Origin: Deinococcus planocerae
GTDB taxonomy: Bacteria; Deinococcota; Deinococci; Deinococcales; Deinococcaceae
Assembly: GCF_002869765.1 (NCBI RefSeq)
Contig: NZ_PNOR01000040.1
Location: 1-33,934 of the forward strand
Direction: 5' to 3'
Length of the DNA stretch: 33,934 nt
Of the stretch, positions 30,961 to 33,934 are shown piece by piece. The position numbers and the translations under genes are program-made. The stretch's first letter is position 1, and each line of letters starts with the position of its first letter. The notes below the pieces were generated by a model. It made no database searches and was not told where the DNA came from. It saw nothing but the letters and a program-made list of their open reading frames with translations.

Positions 30961-31491
30961 GGGGGTGACAGCGTGGGGGCAGGGCGTCTTGCTGCGGTTG
31001 GCCCCCACCCCCCAGCCCCCTCCCCCCCGAGGGGGCAACGTCTCCGCCGCGCGGGGCGGCCCGCGCGTTGACGCTCAGTTCTTGACGTGTCTCTCCTCTG
31101 GGTGGAGGGGGAGCGGCGCTGCGCTGGGCAAGGGCACGCGGGCGGCGCGGCTGGACGTTTTCTTCTGAACACAATGTTGGATCCTGTCGCCTCCCATCTG
31201 CGGGCCCACCGTCTCGCTGCGCGAGCAAGGCGGGGCCGTGGGCCAGGAGCGTTCACTCTCTGCCACTGATGGGGCGTCCGGAGAGACGTTTTGAACAGCA
31301 CAAGAGCTTTAGGGTCTTCTCTCCCTCTCCCCTTGCGGGTGACTCGGAGACCTGCTCGCAGAGGCCGGGGTTCGTGGAGCTGTGCGGCGCAAGCGGCGTC
31401 GGCACCACCTGTCGGACTTCCTTCACCTGCCGGGACAGGGCAGCGGATGGAGGCTTGTCCCCCCGCCCCCGGTCCCGCTTCTGGACTCCCC
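30961..31491. other. 531-nt gap between convergent rsmB-like and deoD genes
   Basis: No convincing gene is seen in either direction. It contains inverted repeats: GTGGGGGC (30973-30980) with GCCCCCAC (31001-31008), and GCCCCCT (31015-31021) with AGGGGGC (31030-31036). AACGTCTC near 31038 and its complement GAGACGTT near 31287 are far apart. It may be a degraded repeat element. Weak terminators for both genes are possible. Confidence 0.5.
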
Positions 31492-32202
31492 TTATTCCGT
31501 GCCCAGCGCCGCGTCGAGCGCGACCTCGATCATCTGGTTGAAGGTCTGCTGGCGCTCCTCGGCGGATGTCTCCTCGCGGGTGACGAGGTGGTCGGAGACG
31601 GTGAGGACCGTCAGAGCCCTGACCCCGTACCCCGCGGCGAGAGTGTAGAGCCCGGCGGCCTCCATCTCGACGGCAAGGACGCCGTAGCGGGCCCAGAGCC
31701 TGAAATGCTCGGGGTCGTCGTGGTAGAAGGTGTCCGAGGACATGATGTTGCCGACGTGGGTGGAAAAGCCCCGTTCCCGCGCAATCTGGTACGCGCGCAT
31801 CAGCAACCCGAAGTCGGCGATGGGGGCGAAATTCCTGGCCCCGAAGCGGATGTTGTTGATGTTGGAATCGGTGCAGGCGGCCTGGGCGAGCACGAGGTCG
31901 CGCACATGCACGCCTTCCTGGTACGACCCGCAGGTGCCGACCCGGATCAGGGTGCGGCAGCCGTAGTCCCGGATGAGTTCGTTCACGTAGATCATGCACG
32001 AGGCGATGCCCATGCCGGTGCCCTGCACGCTGACGCGCACGCCCCTGTACGTGCCGGTGTACCCCAGCATCCCGCGCACGGAGTTGTGCTGCACGGGATT
32101 CTCGAAAAACGTCTCGGCGATGTGGCGGGCGCGCAGGGGGTCGCCCGGCAGCAGGACGGTCTCGGCGATCTGGCCGGGCTCGGCGTTGAGGTGCACACTC
32201 AT
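31492..32202 (-). CDS. deoD: Purine-nucleoside phosphorylase, DeoD type
   Basis: 236 residues, normal for hexameric bacterial PNP, which splits purine (deoxy)nucleosides with phosphate. Features: [57 protein letters not shown] and [20 protein letters not shown], the last containing the catalytic Asp. ATG 7 nt after TAGCCT (32210-32215), a leaderless layout. That -10 overlaps the stop of the upstream methyltransferase gene. Confidence 0.97.
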   Translation of the reverse strand: MSVHLNAEPGQIAETVLLPGDPLRARHIAETFFENPVQHNSVRGMLGYTGTYRGVRVSVQGTGMGIASCMIYVNELIRDYGCRTLIRVGTCGSYQEGVHVRDLVLAQAACTDSNINNIRFGARNFAPIADFGLLMRAYQIARERGFSTHVGNIMSSDTFYHDDPEHFRLWARYGVLAVEMEAAGLYTLAAGYGVRALTVLTVSDHLVTREETSAEERQQTFNQMIEVALDAALGTE

Positions 32203-32212
32203 GGGAGACAGG

Positions 32213-33010
32213 CTAGCAGCCCCGGCCAGGCCTCACCCCCCCAGCAGCCTCAGCCAGCGGCCTCAGCACCGTTTGCAGCCCGCCGAAGGTCAGCTCCCGC
32301 GTTTTTCCATCGGGGAGGAAGGCCCGCAACTCCTCGTCCAGCCACGCCGCCACCTCCGCCGCCGTCTCGCGCCCCGAGTCCGTCGCGGCGATGGTGTTCG
32401 AGTGGGTGAGGAGGTAGGCCACGAGCGCGGGCCGGTCGAAGGGCAGCGGGTGGGTGAAGCGTTCCTCCGCGAAGGAGAAGCCCGCCTCCCGCGCCGGCGT
32501 CTCACCGAAGGTGTAGGGGTTGCGGGGCGGCGCCGGGTACCGTTCCCAGTAGGCATCCACGAAGTCGGCGAAGTCCTCGCGCCCCGGCATCCGGCCCAGG
32601 AAGAAGTCGTCGTAGAGAAAGAGCACCCCGCCCGGCCTGAGCGTCCGCCGCGCCTCGGCGAGAAAGGCGGCCTGGTCGAACCAGTGAAACGCCTGGGCGA
32701 CCGTCAGCACGTCGAGGGCGTGGTCGGGGAGGGGCAGCCTCTCGGCGCTCGCCCGCGCGTAACTCACCCGGGGATGCGGCGCCGCGTGGGCCAGCATCAC
32801 CTCCGAGACGTCGAAGGCGAGGACGCGCTCCACCACCTCTGCGAGGGCCACGCTCGACAGGCCGGTGCCGCAGGCCACGTCGGCGCCCAGCGCCCGCCCT
32901 TCGAGCATGGGAGCGAGGCGCGCCAGGAAGAGCGGGTGGAAGAAGGGCCGCCCGGCGGCGTAGCGGGCCGCGCCGCCTTGGCCCAGAAAGGGGTTGGCGG
33001 GTGAGGTCAC
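32213..33010 (-). CDS. Class I SAM-dependent methyltransferase
   Basis: 265 residues. The Rossmann-type motif I is [15 protein letters not shown], motif II is [11 protein letters not shown], followed by [20 protein letters not shown] and AFHWFDQ, typical of Methyltransf_11 proteins such as small-molecule methylases. The C-terminal half ([11 protein letters not shown] onwards) is family-variable. The acceptor is unknown. GTG start 6 nt after TATCGT (33017-33022). Its stop TAG overlaps the deoD -10. Confidence 0.92.
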   Translation of the reverse strand: MTSPANPFLGQGGAARYAAGRPFFHPLFLARLAPMLEGRALGADVACGTGLSSVALAEVVERVLAFDVSEVMLAHAAPHPRVSYARASAERLPLPDHALDVLTVAQAFHWFDQAAFLAEARRTLRPGGVLFLYDDFFLGRMPGREDFADFVDAYWERYPAPPRNPYTFGETPAREAGFSFAEERFTHPLPFDRPALVAYLLTHSNTIAATDSGRETAAEVAAWLDEELRAFLPDGKTRELTFGGLQTVLRPLAEAAGGVRPGRGC

Positions 33011-33058
33011 GGGGCCACGATACGCCTGTTCCCGGCGTCCTTCCGGTCCGTCCTCGGT

Positions 33059-33646
33059 CTACACGCTGATCAACCCGAGGTGCACTCCGCGCGCCACGGC
33101 TCCCGCGCGGCTCTGCACGCCCAGCTTGGAGTACACGGCCTGAACGTGGAACTTGACCGTGCTCTCGCTGACGCCAAGTTCGCGGGCGGCGCGCTTGTTG
33201 CTCAGGCCCTCGGCGAGGAGGGAGAGCACGTCGCGCTCGCGGGGGGTGAGGGTCACGCCCCCGGGGTCGGGGTCCTCCGACTCGTCCGGGGCCGCGGGCA
33301 TGTCCTCGGGGGGGAGGGCGGCCAGCCCCGCCGCCGCCGCGAGCACGCCCGCGAGGAGTTCGGCAGGTGTGGCGTCGGTGCCCAGGGAGGCCCAGCCGCC
33401 CGGCGCGAGGTCGCGGAGCGTGCCCACCCAGGCGCGGGAGCCGAGGGCCACCACCCCCGCCGCTCCCTCCAGTTCCGCCGCCAGCGCCCCCGGGTCGGCG
33501 AGCCAGGCGTCGTCCACGACGAGCACGTCCGCCTCCTCCCCCTCCGTCACCGCGAAGCCGAAGTCCCGGAGCCAGGCCGCCACCCCCGCCGCCAGCGCGG
33601 GCGAGCGCAGCGCCACGCGCACGGACGGATGGGGGTGGGCGGGCAT
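33059..33646 (-). CDS. LuxR/NarL-type regulator with degenerate receiver
   Basis: 195 residues. The C-terminal LuxR helix-turn-helix (about 130-190) reads LTPRERDVLSLLAEGLSNKR, then SESTVKFHVQAVYSKLGVQSR. The N-terminal part (about 8-112) has a receiver-like pattern (DVLVVDDAW, Asp 45/46) but lacks the acidic pair expected at the start of a true receiver and is Ala/Gly-rich, so normal phosphorylation is doubtful. ATG 5 nt after TACCAT (33652-33657). It lies downstream of the PDZ-protein gene on the same strand, and no kinase is adjacent. Confidence 0.88.
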   Translation of the reverse strand: MPAHPHPSVRVALRSPALAAGVAAWLRDFGFAVTEGEEADVLVVDDAWLADPGALAAELEGAAGVVALGSRAWVGTLRDLAPGGWASLGTDATPAELLAGVLAAAAGLAALPPEDMPAAPDESEDPDPGGVTLTPRERDVLSLLAEGLSNKRAARELGVSESTVKFHVQAVYSKLGVQSRAGAVARGVHLGLISV

Positions 33647-33666
33647 ACCCGATGGTAAGGGGAGGC

Positions 33667-33934
33667 TCAGCGCTCGCCGACCGTGAGGGTCACGTCGGTT
33701 TCCTCGCCGCCGCGCAAGACGCGGGCGGTGACGGTCTGCCCGGCGAGGTCCCGGACGCGCTCCAGCAGCTCGCGCGGGTGGCGCACGCCCTCGTCGCCGA
33801 GCGCGAGGAGGATGTCGCCCACCCGGAGCCCGGCCCCCTGCGCGGGGCTGCCGTCCTCGACCTGCACGACGGTCAGGCCCAGCCGCCCCCGGGGCCCGCC
33901 GCGTTCCCAGCGGCCCCGCCCGCCCGGCCCACGG
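33667..33934 (-). CDS. PDZ-domain (HtrA/DegP-like) protein, C-terminal fragment (cut by window edge)
   Basis: The last 89 residues of a protein that continues beyond the window. They form a PDZ domain with the pattern GLTVVQVEDGSPAQGAGL, RVGDILLALGDEGVRH and LAGQTVTARVLRGGEETDVT, common at the C-terminus of HtrA serine proteases. The protease domain is not seen, so a non-proteolytic PDZ protein remains possible. The stop is 10 nt upstream of the LuxR gene's -10 box. Confidence 0.8.
   Translation of the reverse strand, partial: RGPGGRGRWERGGPRGRLGLTVVQVEDGSPAQGAGLRVGDILLALGDEGVRHPRELLERVRDLAGQTVTARVLRGGEETDVTLTVGER

Noticed and set aside
31038..31295. AACGTCTC and GAGACGTT as terminal repeats of an IS element
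   Set aside because: Only 8 nt match, no transposase sense is seen between them, and no target duplication is visible.

Overview
The window is a high-GC bacterial chromosome segment that looks like Deinococcus. The grounds are close protein resemblance throughout (RecR, EbfC, PstSCAB-PhoU, DeoD, M3 oligoendopeptidase), a large share of starts lying 5-9 nt downstream of a TANNNT box (the leaderless layout known to be common in Deinococcus deserti), and palindromic intergenic repeats. No phage, IS element or CRISPR array is visible. Species cannot be assigned from sequence alone.

Layout. 1-900: minus-strand cluster tRNA-Thr(TGT), tRNA-Tyr, tRNA-Gly, tRNA-Thr(GGT), then tuf (cut by the window edge), in the same order as thrU-tyrU-glyT-thrT-tufB of Escherichia coli, with a strong promoter and a hairpin-plus-T-run between the tRNAs and tuf. 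1110-4900: two overlapping genes for a heterodimeric ABC exporter with one consensus and one degenerate ATP site. 5032-9704: phosphate uptake cluster pstS-pstC-pstA-pstB-phoU, with 11-nt-period TGAC repeats (Pho-box-like) before pstS and pstC. 9747-13268: oligoendopeptidase F and convergent SppA peptidase separated by a large palindrome. 13274-14119: truncated hemoglobin fused to a dead glutamine-amidotransferase-like domain. 14176-17804: membrane-anchored cytochrome c, a cytosolic BtuF-like binding protein, a TetR regulator, a secreted protein and a GNAT acetyltransferase. 17887-18880: ebfC-recR. 18991-19668: NrtR-like Nudix regulator. 19861-23601: infC, glutaredoxin, a decayed acetyltransferase and thrS. 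23657-24880: lipoprotein GDPD and tRNA-Cys/tRNA-Val. 25034-33934: histidine-kinase-like protein, a small phage-type protein, a frameshifted nucleotidyltransferase, a TetR-MFS pair, an RsmB-like methyltransferase, DeoD, a methyltransferase, a LuxR-type regulator and the end of a PDZ (HtrA-like) protein.

The most interesting signals are regulatory. infC appears to start at a rare ATA codon behind an ideal Shine-Dalgarno sequence, and that sequence contains the stop codon of a 19-codon, apparently leaderless upstream ORF. thrS is preceded by an apparently leaderless 33-codon ORF with Thr-Thr-Arg-Thr just before a perfect terminator hairpin, which looks like a threonine attenuator. Both are inferences from sequence and need testing. 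Other points worth a second look are the globin fusion, a histidine kinase lacking its phosphoacceptor histidine, an NrtR-like gene whose -10 box sits inside a palindrome, and a 16-codon ORF bridging ebfC and recR.
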